From a bacterium (GTDB taxonomy: Bacteria; SAR324; XYD2-FULL-50-16): a DNA stretch of 64,000 nt. The notes under the pieces were generated by a model. It was given only the letters and a program-made list of their open reading frames with translations. It searched no databases and was not told the DNA's origin. The translations under genes were made by a program, and so were the position numbers. The stretch lies in assembly GCA_018829445.1 (NCBI GenBank), contig JAHJTV010000001.1, forward strand, positions 26,100-90,099. The letters are read 5' to 3'. This document shows, piece by piece, positions 16,408 to 25,509 of this stretch (position 1 is its first letter; each line of letters starts with the position of its first letter).

Positions 16408-18671
16408 TTGTTTTTCTCCTGATCAAAGCCATTATTAACAGACTGAATAACCAATTCAGCTAAATCATAAACAACTATTTTCTTCTGAATGCCGGATTTT
16501 CGGATTGCTTCATTCAACATTCGGATACAATAGGGGCAGGCGGTGACAATTGCGTCGGCACCTGTTTTTAATGCTTCGCGTATTCTGATCTCTCCAATGC
16601 TTATATTTCGAGATTGTTTCTTAAACACACCACTTCCCCCCCCTCCACAACACAAGCTTGCCTCTCTGTTGCTATCCATTTCGACCAACTCCAACCCCGG
16701 AATACTCTGCAGAATCTGCCGCGGTTCGTCATAAATCCCGCTGTATCTCCCCAGGTAACAAGGATCATGGTAGGTGACTTTCAGGTTCAGTTCTCGCGTC
16801 AGTTTTAGACTCGCGTTCACAATCAGATTTTTTAAAAGGGTAACGTAATGTTCCTTTTGCACAGTACCAGTCAGACCCGGATAATTATTGTTAAACGCAT
16901 GCAAACAGTGGGGTGAATTGGTGAGGAGTTTCTGCACCCCTGCATTCAAAAACAGATCGGTGTTTTTCCCGATTAACTCTGCATTGACGCCATCAAGGCC
17001 TGTTCTATCTGCCAGGTCACCACAACAGACCTCTTTTGCCTCTAGCAGGCCATAAGAAACCCCAGCCATATTTAATAGCTGAATCAAAGCTTGCCCGGCT
17101 GTTCGACTTTCTCCGGCAGGACTATTGTCATAAGCCGTCGTGCAGCATGTAAACAGGCAGTAATCGCAATCACTTGAATAAGAAGGCGCATTTAGAGATC
17201 CCACCCAATCCTGTCGTTTTTCCTGGAGCCCGTTCCAGGGATTCCCGTGGTCTTTGAGACTGCTTAATGGTTGTTTTAAATATTTTGGAGTTTTACCCTC
17301 TTTTTGATTGTGTTCCCGAATAGCTTTGGTCAAATCGACGATTTCAATACCCCGTGGACAATACTCAACACAAGTGTTGCACGTAATACAATCCCAGACT
17401 TTTTCATCAACTTCTTCAATGGTGGCTGAGTCGGTCGATATCGAGCGTAGGATTTTGCGGGGGCTATAGGATGAAATATTGTTGACCGGACATACCGTTG
17501 TACAAGTCCCGCATTGCATACAAGCCATAAAGGTACCATCAATGCTCTTCTTCAGAGTCTCAACATTGATCCTGGATTCCTGGGCCGCTTTTTCCTTTAT
17601 AGTGGTTAGCAATATGGCCAATGGCCTGTAGAACAGATGGGACCATTTTCCAAATGGAACCTCAATAACCAACATGGGAACAGCGATCGACAGATGAATC
17701 ACATACATTATATAGGTTGGAAGCGCCCAATCCGCCAAGCGGAAGAAATGCATGAAGATCCCGGTCAGGGAAGTCAGAAAAAGAAGGATTAGGAAAAGCC
17801 AGTCAGTTGAATGGGAGTACCTGTGGATTGATACCTGCTTTTTTTTGTAACGGCTGTAGAACATTTCTGCTGTAACAAACAACAAGACGCCGGTGGCATA
17901 ATAGCCAAAAATACTGGTAATATGCCACGAATTATCATCTACTTGAAACCACCGAATAAAAACAATAACCAACAGCATCATGGTAAGGTAGCCGGTCACC
18001 AAAATGAAATGTTTTAACCAGCGACTTCTGTCCTCAGGGCATGTTTGCCATCGTTTTTGTGTTAAAAAATGTAAGACAAATGCTTTCGCTTCGGTGACAA
18101 AGAGCCAGAGTGGAACTTTCGAACCTCGCATGACATAACGATACATCCTGAAAGCGTTTATCATAAGGAACGTTGACAAAACAGCTGCCATTGTCAAATC
18201 ACCAATTTCGATCCAAATGACCGGAGCAAAACTGTTGACGGAGACATGATCGGTTACGATAGGCCCATGAAAAAAAGCAAAGAGAAGGATGATCCCAAGC
18301 GCCAGTGTAAAAAGTGATCCTAATTCCCAGGCTGTTGAAAGGTATAGCCGTTTTGCCAGTCCTGTTATATCATACTGAGTTGTTAACCATCGTCGGGTGG
18401 CCATCATAGTTTCAGCAGGTTCTGCGCCGCGGGGGCAGTCTGTATTACAATCTCCACAATAATAACAAAGCCAGGGTTCGGGTGATTCAAGCAGTTTGTC
18501 TTTTAATCCCAGCTGAAGATAACGATAGATCTTCCTGGGAAAAGTATTGGTCCCGCTTGATAGAGAACAAGAAGCAGTACAGATTCCACATTGCATGCAG
18601 ATTTCCATATCTTTGGCCCCAAACTTCTCCACCTCTTTGTATAAATTTTGGTCAATACTGTATTGTTTCAA
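16365..18671 (-). CDS. Membrane HdrC-cytochrome b-HdrC-HdrD fusion
   Basis: A 768-residue fusion. Residues 1-110 are HdrC-like with two [4Fe-4S] sites (CMQCGICTASC, CYYCGDCNTDCP). About 120-350 holds roughly six hydrophobic helices with several histidines, like the NarI/QmoC-type dihaem b subunit. A second HdrC-like part follows (CMQCGTCTTVCP, CITCNTCVEYCP), and the C-terminal 280 residues are HdrD/GlpC-like, with CCGD and CCGGGGSG cysteine motifs for the noncubane cluster. It should link quinone to a cytoplasmic thiol/disulfide or to the soluble HdrA next to it, with which it overlaps by 43 bp. Related to QmoC, DsrK and TmcB; the exact physiological partner is not determined by sequence. Confidence 0.88.
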   Translation of the reverse strand: MKQYSIDQNLYKEVEKFGAKDMEICMQCGICTASCSLSSGTNTFPRKIYRYLQLGLKDKLLESPEPWLCYYCGDCNTDCPRGAEPAETMMATRRWLTTQYDITGLAKRLYLSTAWELGSLFTLALGIILLFAFFHGPIVTDHVSVNSFAPVIWIEIGDLTMAAVLSTFLMINAFRMYRYVMRGSKVPLWLFVTEAKAFVLHFLTQKRWQTCPEDRSRWLKHFILVTGYLTMMLLVIVFIRWFQVDDNSWHITSIFGYYATGVLLFVTAEMFYSRYKKKQVSIHRYSHSTDWLFLILLFLTSLTGIFMHFFRLADWALPTYIMYVIHLSIAVPMLVIEVPFGKWSHLFYRPLAILLTTIKEKAAQESRINVETLKKSIDGTFMACMQCGTCTTVCPVNNISSYSPRKILRSISTDSATIEEVDEKVWDCITCNTCVEYCPRGIEIVDLTKAIREHNQKEGKTPKYLKQPLSSLKDHGNPWNGLQEKRQDWVGSLNAPSYSSDCDYCLFTCCTTAYDNSPAGESRTAGQALIQLLNMAGVSYGLLEAKEVCCGDLADRTGLDGVNAELIGKNTDLFLNAGVQKLLTNSPHCLHAFNNNYPGLTGTVQKEHYVTLLKNLIVNASLKLTRELNLKVTYHDPCYLGRYSGIYDEPRQILQSIPGLELVEMDSNREASLCCGGGGSGVFKKQSRNISIGEIRIREALKTGADAIVTACPYCIRMLNEAIRKSGIQKKIVVYDLAELVIQSVNNGFDQEKNKCQCESVSTFATVE

Positions 18672-18781
18672 AGTATCTCCTTTTTACTGAAATCACGTGC
18701 TACTGAGTAACCACTGTTATCCTCTTTGGCCATCTGACAGATAGCTTGAGTCGGAGAGGAATCAGAGTATTCAGTGGCGCT

Positions 18782-19711
18782 TTATTCAAACATCAACTGT
18801 ACTTTGTCAGAACGATTAATACTGGCTACTGGACAGGGAGAATTGATGGCGACCTGTTCGATGGTTTTTCCTAAAACCATTTTTTTTTCATCAGCTTTTT
18901 TGATGTGATGCGCCATGACGATAATATCACCCCTCACTTCCCCGGTGTAGTTGAGAATCTCCCGATGTGGTGTTCCGATTCGGATATTGATCAGGAAATT
19001 CTTATATCCATTCATCAGGGGAAGAAACATCTGCTCAATCTTCCGATTGGCTTCTTCTATTTTTTTATCCATTTCTGAATCGGATAATTCTCCCGCTTTC
19101 CCAGGGGAGTCTAATTCGACCACGTGGAAAAGGTGTAACGTGCCATTATTTGTTTGTGCCAGTTTTAAGGCATATTTGAAGGCAGAAATGGATGTTCTGG
19201 TAAAATCAACACCAAATATTATCTGGCTGAAATTCTCAAATTTCTTTCTGACAGGCTGGTTGACAATAATAATGGGGCATCGCGATTTCTGGGCCAATTT
19301 CTTCATTGTTATCCCCATAACGTTTTGACAATGGGTGGTATCAATATCCCCATGGGGTAAATGGCAACTCATCACGATTAGATCGATGTCTTCTTTTTTG
19401 GCTTTTCTTAGGATTTCGACATGAGGCAATCCGGCAATAGTCTGGATTTTGCATTTACTGTATTTATGGATCTGCTCAGCGAATGTATTCTTGAGTTCCT
19501 CTACAATCCAGCCGGAATAGTCACCATAATAGTCCACTTTTTCCCCGGTACTGGTACTTATGGCATAAGGACTGAAACCATGTGTCGGAGTTCCGAAGAT
19601 ATGAAAGATATGAAGGGTTGCACCGTATCTTCTAGCCAGATCAAATGCGAAATAAGAAGTATCTTCACAATCAGATGAAAGCGTCGTCGCGTATAATATA
19701 TTCTTAAACAT
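18782..19711 (-). CDS. Tandem universal stress protein (UspA family)
   Basis: Two Usp domains in one chain of about 309 residues. Domain 1 runs from MFKNILYATTLSSDCEDT to ...CPIIIVNQP; domain 2 from KFENFSQIIFGVDFTRTS to CPVASINR. Both end in the usual CP(I/V) strand, and the ATP-site glycine pattern is clear in domain 2 (GTPHREIL...). The start at 19711 follows GGGAGG by six bases; the frame continues upstream to 19801. Located 110 bp before the Hdr fusion gene on the same strand and behind a sigma-54-type site, so it is probably co-regulated with the Hdr cluster. Role is stress or redox signalling, otherwise unknown. Confidence 0.85.
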   Translation of the reverse strand: MFKNILYATTLSSDCEDTSYFAFDLARRYGATLHIFHIFGTPTHGFSPYAISTSTGEKVDYYGDYSGWIVEELKNTFAEQIHKYSKCKIQTIAGLPHVEILRKAKKEDIDLIVMSCHLPHGDIDTTHCQNVMGITMKKLAQKSRCPIIIVNQPVRKKFENFSQIIFGVDFTRTSISAFKYALKLAQTNNGTLHLFHVVELDSPGKAGELSDSEMDKKIEEANRKIEQMFLPLMNGYKNFLINIRIGTPHREILNYTGEVRGDIIVMAHHIKKADEKKMVLGKTIEQVAINSPCPVASINRSDKVQLMFE

Positions 19712-19806
19712 CTTGGACCTCCCTCTAATGGTGTTGTGCTTTACAGGACTTATCGTTCGGACACTGCGTTGGAACGAATCCTGTTTACTGTCTGCATACA
19801 TACAGA

Positions 19807-19822
19807 GGCAATATGTAAGCCC
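19807..19822 (-). promoter_or_regulatory. Candidate sigma-54 promoter before the Usp gene
   Basis: On the minus strand the site reads GGGCTTACATATTGCC, with GG and GC ten bases apart. It sits about 96 bp before the Usp start, and a cluster of GGGAACA repeats lies 130-240 bp further upstream, a typical sigma-54 layout. Confidence 0.45.
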
Positions 19823-19954
19823 ATTTTTATAAACAGTAAAAAATACTCTTTAACCCACTAAAAAAACAAGATAAAAGAGGCGACGTCTTGGGAGAGAAAT
19901 CTCTATACAAACGGACAAAAGGCATCAAAATGAACCCGAATTACAATGAAAATA

Positions 19955-20050
19955 GGGAACAATATAAACCCCTATCCATTCCCAAAAACAGGGAACAAAT
20001 TAAACCCTGGTTTGTATTCTGTAGGGAACATAATTAACCCGGAACATTTC
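19955..20050. promoter_or_regulatory. Cluster of GGGAACA-N3-TWAACCC operator-like repeats
   Basis: Three 17-base copies start at 19955, 19991 and 20024 (GGGAACAATATAAACCC, GGGAACAAATTAAACCC, GGGAACATAATTAACCC), spaced 36 and 33 bases, with a partial fourth at 20041. They lie between the divergent Usp gene and the sigma-54 activator gene at 20446, and are the natural candidate for that activator's enhancer sites. The gap has no other gene. Confidence 0.6.
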
Positions 20051-20445
20051 CGATTTACAGCATAATTCAAGAGAATCTTTGAGAAAAAAAGATAATGATA
20101 GAAGGAGGATACGGAGAATCAATACTCTTAAAACGAGGCGCAGAACTACATGGTATGCTAATTGCTGCTAAAACGATGACAGCAAAAGGTTCATTTTGTT
20201 GCTTTTGACATTGAACCACGATGTTCTTGATCACCAAAAAGAGAAGAAAAATCAAGTTCGAAGAGAGTGGTCTGGGGTTTTCACTTGTAAACATTACTTT
20301 GTTTTAGTTCATGTTTTTGGGAGGAGAGGGATTAAATCGCAGGTGTGACTGCTTTAAAAACTGATTGCTGAAAAACCGTTTTGAAGATACTATGCAGGTA
20401 ACGGCAGCGACAGGATAAACTTTAACCAATCACGGACAAATTCCC

Positions 20446-21768
20446 ATGAATACTTTGCTTAAGAACTACCAAATTGTTTTGGATAGCATTGAAGACGGTG
20501 TGTTTACCGTTAATAAGGATTGGGAGATTATGTCATTCAATCGAGCGGCTGAACAAATCACTGGAATCCCAAGAAAAAAAGCGACTGGAGTACACTGTCG
20601 GGAGGTTTTTAGATCCACATTGTGCAAAAATGGTTGTATCTTACGAAAGACAATGACAACCGGTGATCCTCTGTCAAATGTCCTGGTAAATATTTGTCCG
20701 CATAAAAAGCGCCAGATACACATAAGCGTAAATACAGCGATACTGAGGGATAGTAATGATAAAGTGATTGGTGGTGTTGAGGTTTTTCGTGACCTTAGCA
20801 AGATTATTGAGCTGAAGCAGCATTGTCAAAAGCTTGGCACATTTGAGAATATTGTTAGTAAGAATGAGAAGATCCAAAAATATTTCGCTATTTTGCCCCA
20901 GGTAGCAGCTTGTGACAGCACTGTACTGTTACAGGGAGCAACCGGAACCGGTAAGGAATTATTTGCGCGGGCGATTCATAACGCCGGTCCTCGAAAAAAT
21001 AAACCTTTTATTGCCGTGAACTGCAGTGCACTGCCGGACACCTTAATTGAGTCCGAGCTGTTCGGTTATAAAGCGGGCGCGTTTACAGACGCCAAAAAAG
21101 ACAAACCGGGACGTTTCGCGCTGGCAGAAAACGGAACCATCTTCCTTGATGAGATAGGGGATATTACACCGGCGATTCAGGTTAGACTTTTAAGGGTCTT
21201 GCAGGAAAAACAATATGATCCTCTTGGGGGAGATAAAACGGAAAAAACGAATGCCCGTGTCATTGTTGCAACCAATAAAAATCTTGAGCAGCAGGTGGTG
21301 GAAGGGGCCTTCAGGGAAGATCTGTTTTATCGGATCAACATCATGAAATTTAGTCTTCCTCCTCTAAAAGAAAGAAAAGAGGATATCCCTTATTTGGTGG
21401 AGCATTTTATCAATCAATTTAACTTCCTCAATGGAAAGTCCATCCTGGGAATCTCACAAGAATGCATGGCATTCTTCATGTCGTATGACTGGCCCGGCAA
21501 TATCAGGGAACTGGAAAACGCAATCGAGCACTCATTTGTATTATGCCAGGGTGAATTGATTCTTCCGGAGCACCTACCGGAAAGAATCCTTCCAGTAAGG
21601 GAGAGGCTGACCTTCTCATCCAATCTTACTCTACAGGATATCGAAAGGGCTGCCATTATACAGGCTCTTACACGTAACACCTGGAAGAAAGTTGTTACAG
21701 CCAAAGAACTGGGAATCGATAAAAACACACTTCGCCGAAAAATCGCCCGCCTCGGTATTACGCGGTAA
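20446..21768 (+). CDS. Sigma-54 activator with Cys-containing PAS domain (no. 1)
   Basis: Enhancer-binding protein of 440 residues. PAS domain at about 5-125 with a cysteine group (HCREVFRSTLCKNGCILRK and ICPHKK). AAA+ domain from about 140 to 380 with Walker A GATGTGKE near 164, Walker B FLDEIGD and the arginine finger region FREDLFYRIN. The sigma-54 contact loop reads GAFTDA instead of GAFTGA. A Fis-type helix-turn-helix closes the protein (AKELGIDKNTLRRKIARLGI). It probably regulates the divergent Usp/Hdr genes through the GGGAACA repeats 400-490 bp upstream. No receiver domain, so the signal is likely sensed by the PAS domain itself. Confidence 0.9.
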   Translation: MNTLLKNYQIVLDSIEDGVFTVNKDWEIMSFNRAAEQITGIPRKKATGVHCREVFRSTLCKNGCILRKTMTTGDPLSNVLVNICPHKKRQIHISVNTAILRDSNDKVIGGVEVFRDLSKIIELKQHCQKLGTFENIVSKNEKIQKYFAILPQVAACDSTVLLQGATGTGKELFARAIHNAGPRKNKPFIAVNCSALPDTLIESELFGYKAGAFTDAKKDKPGRFALAENGTIFLDEIGDITPAIQVRLLRVLQEKQYDPLGGDKTEKTNARVIVATNKNLEQQVVEGAFREDLFYRINIMKFSLPPLKERKEDIPYLVEHFINQFNFLNGKSILGISQECMAFFMSYDWPGNIRELENAIEHSFVLCQGELILPEHLPERILPVRERLTFSSNLTLQDIERAAIIQALTRNTWKKVVTAKELGIDKNTLRRKIARLGITR

Positions 21769-22000
21769 ATCTGATTCTGGATCGATACCGTTCAAAGACA
21801 AGGTAAAATCGGATTCAATCTGAAATAATCAAAGGCTTTTTCATTTGCTGTTTCTTGCCTCCCATCAAACCTTTATTGTGAAGTAAGGGTATAATATTAC
21901 GCCAATTGGGGCGGGATCATTTTTTTTGGTTGATTTTGTTTTGAATAAAAGGTTTTTCGGATTGTTAACCTGGTAATGATAAAAAAAAGAGATGAACCAG

Positions 22001-22058
22001 CTGATAATCGGCATAGACGGCAAGGGAACAATTTGTTCCCTCAATAAAGAACCGACAG
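22001..22058. repeat. Repeat with perfect palindrome GGGAACAATTTGTTCCC, copy 1
   Basis: The palindrome is at 22024-22040, seven-base arms around ATT. The surrounding 58 bases (from CTGATAATC to GACAG) match a second copy at 26659-26713. The arms match the half-site GGGAACA of the cluster at 19955, so it may be a strong binding site of the same regulator, or a mobile hairpin. It is in the 21769-22191 gap, where no gene is seen. Confidence 0.65.
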
Positions 22059-22191
22059 CTTTTCCTGGAAGAGACAAGATTGGCAGTTGTCTGACTTGCG
22101 GCTCTCGTTCCTCTGATCCTGCTGCCACAAAAAATAAAGAGATGATATAAAAAAGGTTATTGGTTTTCTACATGGTATTGATCCAAAAAAA

Positions 22192-23019
22192 ATGATGGAT
22201 CCGAAAGGCGATATGGCAACAACAAAATTATATCTACAAAAACTCATCGAGTCCGCTCCCTTGAGAGAAAGCATTATCCAGGAAGCAATTGATTTTTTAA
22301 ACCTGCCCCCGGGAAGTCACGGATTGGATATAGGTTGTGGCATTGGACTGCATGCACCCATGCTGGTAGAGGCTGTGGGGAAGGATGGTGGGGTGACCGG
22401 GGTTGATCCATCCTCCGAATTTATAGCCCATGCAAAAAAGAAAACTGAGGAAATCGGAATAAACAACCAAGCTACCTTTCTAACAGGTACCGTAAACAGT
22501 TTACATTTTGACGATGAAACCTTCGACTGGATTTGGAGCTGTGATTGTGTAGGTTATCCCTCAGGAAATCTCCGGTCTGATCTGCAGGAGATTAGAAGAA
22601 TCCTTAAGCCGGGAGGAACCCTTGCGATTCTCGGATGGACATCCCAGCAGGTTTTACCTGGATATCCCATATTGGAAACACGATTGAATGCCACCTGTTC
22701 AGGTGTTATTCCATATTACAGGGGAATCGACCCCAGGCACTGTTTTCAGAGAGCACTGGGAGCATTTATTGATGCCGGATTCCATCGACCAAAGGCGAAG
22801 ACATTTATTTGTGATGTGCAATCCCCTTTATCCGATGATATAAAAACCGCTATGGTATCATTGTTTGAAATGTTATGGGGTGACCGACAACAAGAAACAT
22901 TACAAGTCGACTGGGATGATTACCGGCGGCTCTGCCATTCCAAATCCTCTGATTTCATTTTAAACATTCCGGATTATTACGGTTTTTTCACCTATTCCAT
23001 GATTTTGGGGCAATGCTAA
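22192..23019 (+). CDS. Class I SAM-dependent methyltransferase
   Basis: The 275-residue protein has the Rossmann methyltransferase motifs: motif I LDIGCGIGLHAPML near 45, the acidic strand end GVTGVDPS near 70, FDWIWSCDCVG near 115 and the post-motif LKPGGTLAILGW. It resembles the UbiE/MenG group (Methyltransf_11/25) but no substrate can be named. Several in-frame ATGs cluster at 22192-22213, and the exact start is uncertain. It stands alone between the first activator and the NifX-like gene, with a perfect palindrome upstream. Confidence 0.8.
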   Translation: MMDPKGDMATTKLYLQKLIESAPLRESIIQEAIDFLNLPPGSHGLDIGCGIGLHAPMLVEAVGKDGGVTGVDPSSEFIAHAKKKTEEIGINNQATFLTGTVNSLHFDDETFDWIWSCDCVGYPSGNLRSDLQEIRRILKPGGTLAILGWTSQQVLPGYPILETRLNATCSGVIPYYRGIDPRHCFQRALGAFIDAGFHRPKAKTFICDVQSPLSDDIKTAMVSLFEMLWGDRQQETLQVDWDDYRRLCHSKSSDFILNIPDYYGFFTYSMILGQC

Positions 23020-23055
23020 GGCATCATAAATTTTGAAGTTTATCTTTCGTTCCAG

Positions 23056-23103
23056 ATGTTACAAAAACTGTTACCCATGTTACCTTTGTCCTGCCTGTAA
23101 CAT
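23056..23103. promoter_or_regulatory. ATGTTACC operator cluster A
   Basis: Three direct copies (ATGTTACA 23056, CTGTTACC 23068, ATGTTACC 23077) and one inverted copy (TGTAACAT 23096). The same arrangement of three direct plus one inverted copy is found at 25308-25365. It lies about 175-220 bp upstream of a -24/-12 promoter for the NifX-like gene, the distance expected for sigma-54 enhancer sites. Confidence 0.65.
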
Positions 23104-23277
23104 ATAAATGCCTGACTAACAGCCTTTTTGACACCATATATCTTGAGGCTCTGGAAACCTATTTCTTCCACCAAAGCCCAGACAAGATCTATTCACATCA
23201 TATTAGTCTTTCAGGTACAAAGTACCATATTTGTTTGTGCTGGACAAGGCAAGCTCCATACAAGGCCGAAAATCTTC

Positions 23278-23293
23278 TGGCGTATCAATTGCA
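23278..23293 (+). promoter_or_regulatory. Sigma-54 promoter of the NifX-like gene
   Basis: TGGCGTATCAATTGCA has the TGG and TTGCA elements with GG and GC exactly ten bases apart. It lies about 100 bp before the start at 23393. Confidence 0.6.
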
Positions 23294-23392
23294 GCATTCA
23301 TCCTGTGAAGACAATCAAAAAGCAAGAATAGATGCTCTTTGATTTATTTTATTTCGTCAACCTGTTTAAAACCCCCTTAACAGGAGATTATG

Positions 23393-23758
23393 ATGAATAT
23401 ATGTTATCCGGTTGAAACGGAACAAGGAACCGTAAACACTCTGCATGGAAACTTCCGTTTAGCTCCTCGATTTGTTATTTATAATACTGAAACAAATGAA
23501 AAAAGAGTCCTTGAAAATCAATTGCAAAAGAAGGCTCACAACATTGAAACCCCGGTGAAATCATTGCGCACTTTGCAGGTTGATGCAACAATCGTTGGAG
23601 GAATCGCCAGATGCGATCTGGCAAAGTTAAACAATCATGGAATAAAAGTATTCCAGGCAAAAGAACTGAATCTGGAAAAGAATATAAAGGCATTGATTGA
23701 TGGCGAGCTAATTGAACTAACGCAAAAAAATACTCATCGAGGATTTCCTTGTCAATAA
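23393..23758 (+). CDS. NifX/NifB-like (dinitrogenase Fe-Mo cofactor domain) protein
   Basis: About 121 residues matching the NifX/NafY/MTH1175 fold: an N-terminal strand ending in a short substrate-like stretch (ICYPVETEQGTVNTLHGNFRLAPRFVIYN) and a central VDATIVGGIARCDLAKLNNHGIKVFQA. The family binds metal clusters or cofactors, often in iron-sulfur or molybdenum chemistry; there are no nitrogenase genes here. The ATG at 23393 follows AGGAGA by five bases; an ATG at 23390 is also possible. It is controlled by its own sigma-54 promoter and is convergent with the activator at 23846, which it presumably answers to. Confidence 0.8.
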   Translation: MNICYPVETEQGTVNTLHGNFRLAPRFVIYNTETNEKRVLENQLQKKAHNIETPVKSLRTLQVDATIVGGIARCDLAKLNNHGIKVFQAKELNLEKNIKALIDGELIELTQKNTHRGFPCQ

Positions 23759-23845
23759 AGCAATATCTCACCATTTCATATATTTGTTGCCTTAACAAAT
23801 GTGTGAAATGGTTGTTGAATTCAGTTGGGACTGCCCTGAACAAAA

Positions 23846-25246
23846 TTATCGTTTCAAGGGAATACCCCACTTTTTCATGTACTTCCAGACAGACGTATGA
23901 CTCAGGTTTAGTTGACGGCCAACCTCTGACTTGTTCCAGCCATATTGTTCAAGTAATTCGAGCAGCTCCTCTTTCTTCAATTTTTTCTGTTTTTCAGGTT
24001 TGGTATCAGGTGTCGTAATACCTCCGTCAAAGTTTACGGTTAGATCAGGCATCCGGATTTCAGCAGGAAGATCAAGGATATCGATCTCTTCTCGATCACA
24101 CAACACAAAAGCATGTTCGATTGCATTTTCCAGCTCGCGAACATTCCCTCTCCAAGGAGAGTCCATTAAGATACGAAGGACAGGATTGGAGATTCCTGTT
24201 ATTTTCTTACCTGTTTTTTTATTCAGTTTTTTTATAAAGTGATCTACAAGCAGTGGAATGTCTTCCCTTCGGCTCCGAAGAGGGGGTAAATAAATGGGAA
24301 ATACCTTCAGCCGATAATAGAGATCATCTCTGAAGATCCCGTCATGTACCTGTTGATAAAGGTCACGGTGAGTTGCAGCAATCACCCGAATATTGATTTT
24401 TCTTTTTCTCGATTCACCGACCCGTTCAATTACCCTTTCCTGCAGTACTCGAAGCAGTTTGACCTGGATATACGCACTCAATTCACCAATCTCGTCAAGG
24501 AAAACAGTCCCCTCCTGAGCTTCTTCAAAACGCCCTATACGATCGCGTATAGCTCCTGTATAGGCCCCTTTGACATGGCCAAACAGTTCACTCTCCAACA
24601 GCGATTCCGACAGTGCCGAGCAATTGACCGTTACCAGGGGGCCGTCCCTTCTATCACTTTGGTAGTGAATGGCACCTGCAACCAATTCTTTGCCTGTACC
24701 GCTTTCTCCCTGTATCAATATGGTGGATTCGCTGGCCGCAGCAACTTTTATTGCTTTATAGACCTTTAGTATCTCATGGCTCCTGCCAATAATATTTTCA
24801 ACCTGATGAACTTCTCCCAGCCGAAGTGCCGCCTCTTCAGCTTTTTGCTTTGCAATTTTGAGTTCCGTAAGATCAGTAATCGTCTCCACAACCCCAATGA
24901 TATCTTCATTTTCATCTTTCACAACACTGGCGTTTTTAATAATTGCAACATCATGCCCTTCCTTGTGCCAAAGTTGGCACTCAATGGTTTGCGAGGTTTG
25001 TTTATCCAAAATTCCGCAACAATGGATACCATCCGGACAAGCTCTTCCAAAACAGCGATTGAGCCCCAGAATTTGACAGGTTTTTCCCAGCGCCTCTTCT
25101 GCTGAATAGCCGCTGATGCTCTCCATAGATAAGTTCCAGGAGTTGATTTTCCCGTTAACATCCATAGTAAATACGCCATCTGACATTGAATTCATGATCT
25201 GGTTTAGAAATCTCAGATTCCAGATTTCATGTGTTTGCCTCTGCAT
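23846..25246 (-). CDS. Sigma-54 activator with Cys-containing PAS domain (no. 2)
   Basis: About 466 residues. The PAS domain (about 10-135) contains the cysteine cluster CQILGLNRCFGRACPDGIHCC. The AAA+ domain has Walker A GESGTGKE, the intact sigma-54 loop GAYTGA, FLDEIGE and FRDDLYYRL. A Fis-type HTH ends the protein (SEVGRQLNLSHTSVWKYMKKWGI). I prefer the start at 25246, where AGGAAA lies seven bases upstream; an ATG at 25297 lies next to the operator repeats and has no ribosome site. Two ATGTTACC clusters flank the gene region and sit before the NifX-like and thioredoxin genes, the probable targets. Confidence 0.9.
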   Translation of the reverse strand: MQRQTHEIWNLRFLNQIMNSMSDGVFTMDVNGKINSWNLSMESISGYSAEEALGKTCQILGLNRCFGRACPDGIHCCGILDKQTSQTIECQLWHKEGHDVAIIKNASVVKDENEDIIGVVETITDLTELKIAKQKAEEAALRLGEVHQVENIIGRSHEILKVYKAIKVAAASESTILIQGESGTGKELVAGAIHYQSDRRDGPLVTVNCSALSESLLESELFGHVKGAYTGAIRDRIGRFEEAQEGTVFLDEIGELSAYIQVKLLRVLQERVIERVGESRKRKINIRVIAATHRDLYQQVHDGIFRDDLYYRLKVFPIYLPPLRSRREDIPLLVDHFIKKLNKKTGKKITGISNPVLRILMDSPWRGNVRELENAIEHAFVLCDREEIDILDLPAEIRMPDLTVNFDGGITTPDTKPEKQKKLKKEELLELLEQYGWNKSEVGRQLNLSHTSVWKYMKKWGIPLKR

Positions 25247-25307
25247 GGTTGGTTTCCTGAAATTTGGCTTAAAATTAAGAGATTCCCCTTGAATCATCGA
25301 ATGGTGA

Positions 25308-25365
25308 ATGTTACCTGTGATGTTACCAACAATATGGTTGTGTTACTTTAGAGGAATGGTAACAT
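25308..25365. promoter_or_regulatory. ATGTTACC operator cluster B
   Basis: ATGTTACC at 25308 and 25320, GTGTTACT at 25340 and the inverted GGTAACAT at 25358. It is beside the start of activator no. 2 and about 130-185 bp upstream of a -24/-12-like site before the thioredoxin-like gene. It can serve both for autocontrol and for activation. Confidence 0.65.
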
Positions 25366-25493
25366 AATTTGCCACCTTATACAATCTATAAAAATTGGTA
25401 CTCATTTATAAAATCAAAAGGAATCATTGATTTTATTTATAAATACAAATAGTTGGAGAAATGCAAACTGAATACTGTTACATGTCAGTGTAA

Positions 25494-25509
25494 TGGCATG
25501 CTACTTGAG
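25494..25509 (+). promoter_or_regulatory. Possible sigma-54 promoter of the thioredoxin-like gene
   Basis: TGGCATGCTACTTGAG fits the -24 element and TTG of the -12 element, but has GA where GC is expected. The match is therefore incomplete; the operator cluster upstream makes it plausible. Confidence 0.35.

Noticed and set aside
18698..18713. Possible -24/-12 site TGGTTACTCAGTAGCA upstream of the membrane Hdr fusion (minus strand)
   Set aside because: Spacing fits, but several consensus bases are missing; the site before the Usp gene is better and could serve the whole cluster.
23135..23339. Open frame that reads like protein (FDTIYLEALETYFF and on), without a start codon
   Set aside because: No start or ribosome site; it overlaps a good sigma-54 promoter and lies between its operator cluster and the gene, so it is treated as regulatory DNA, or a remnant at most.
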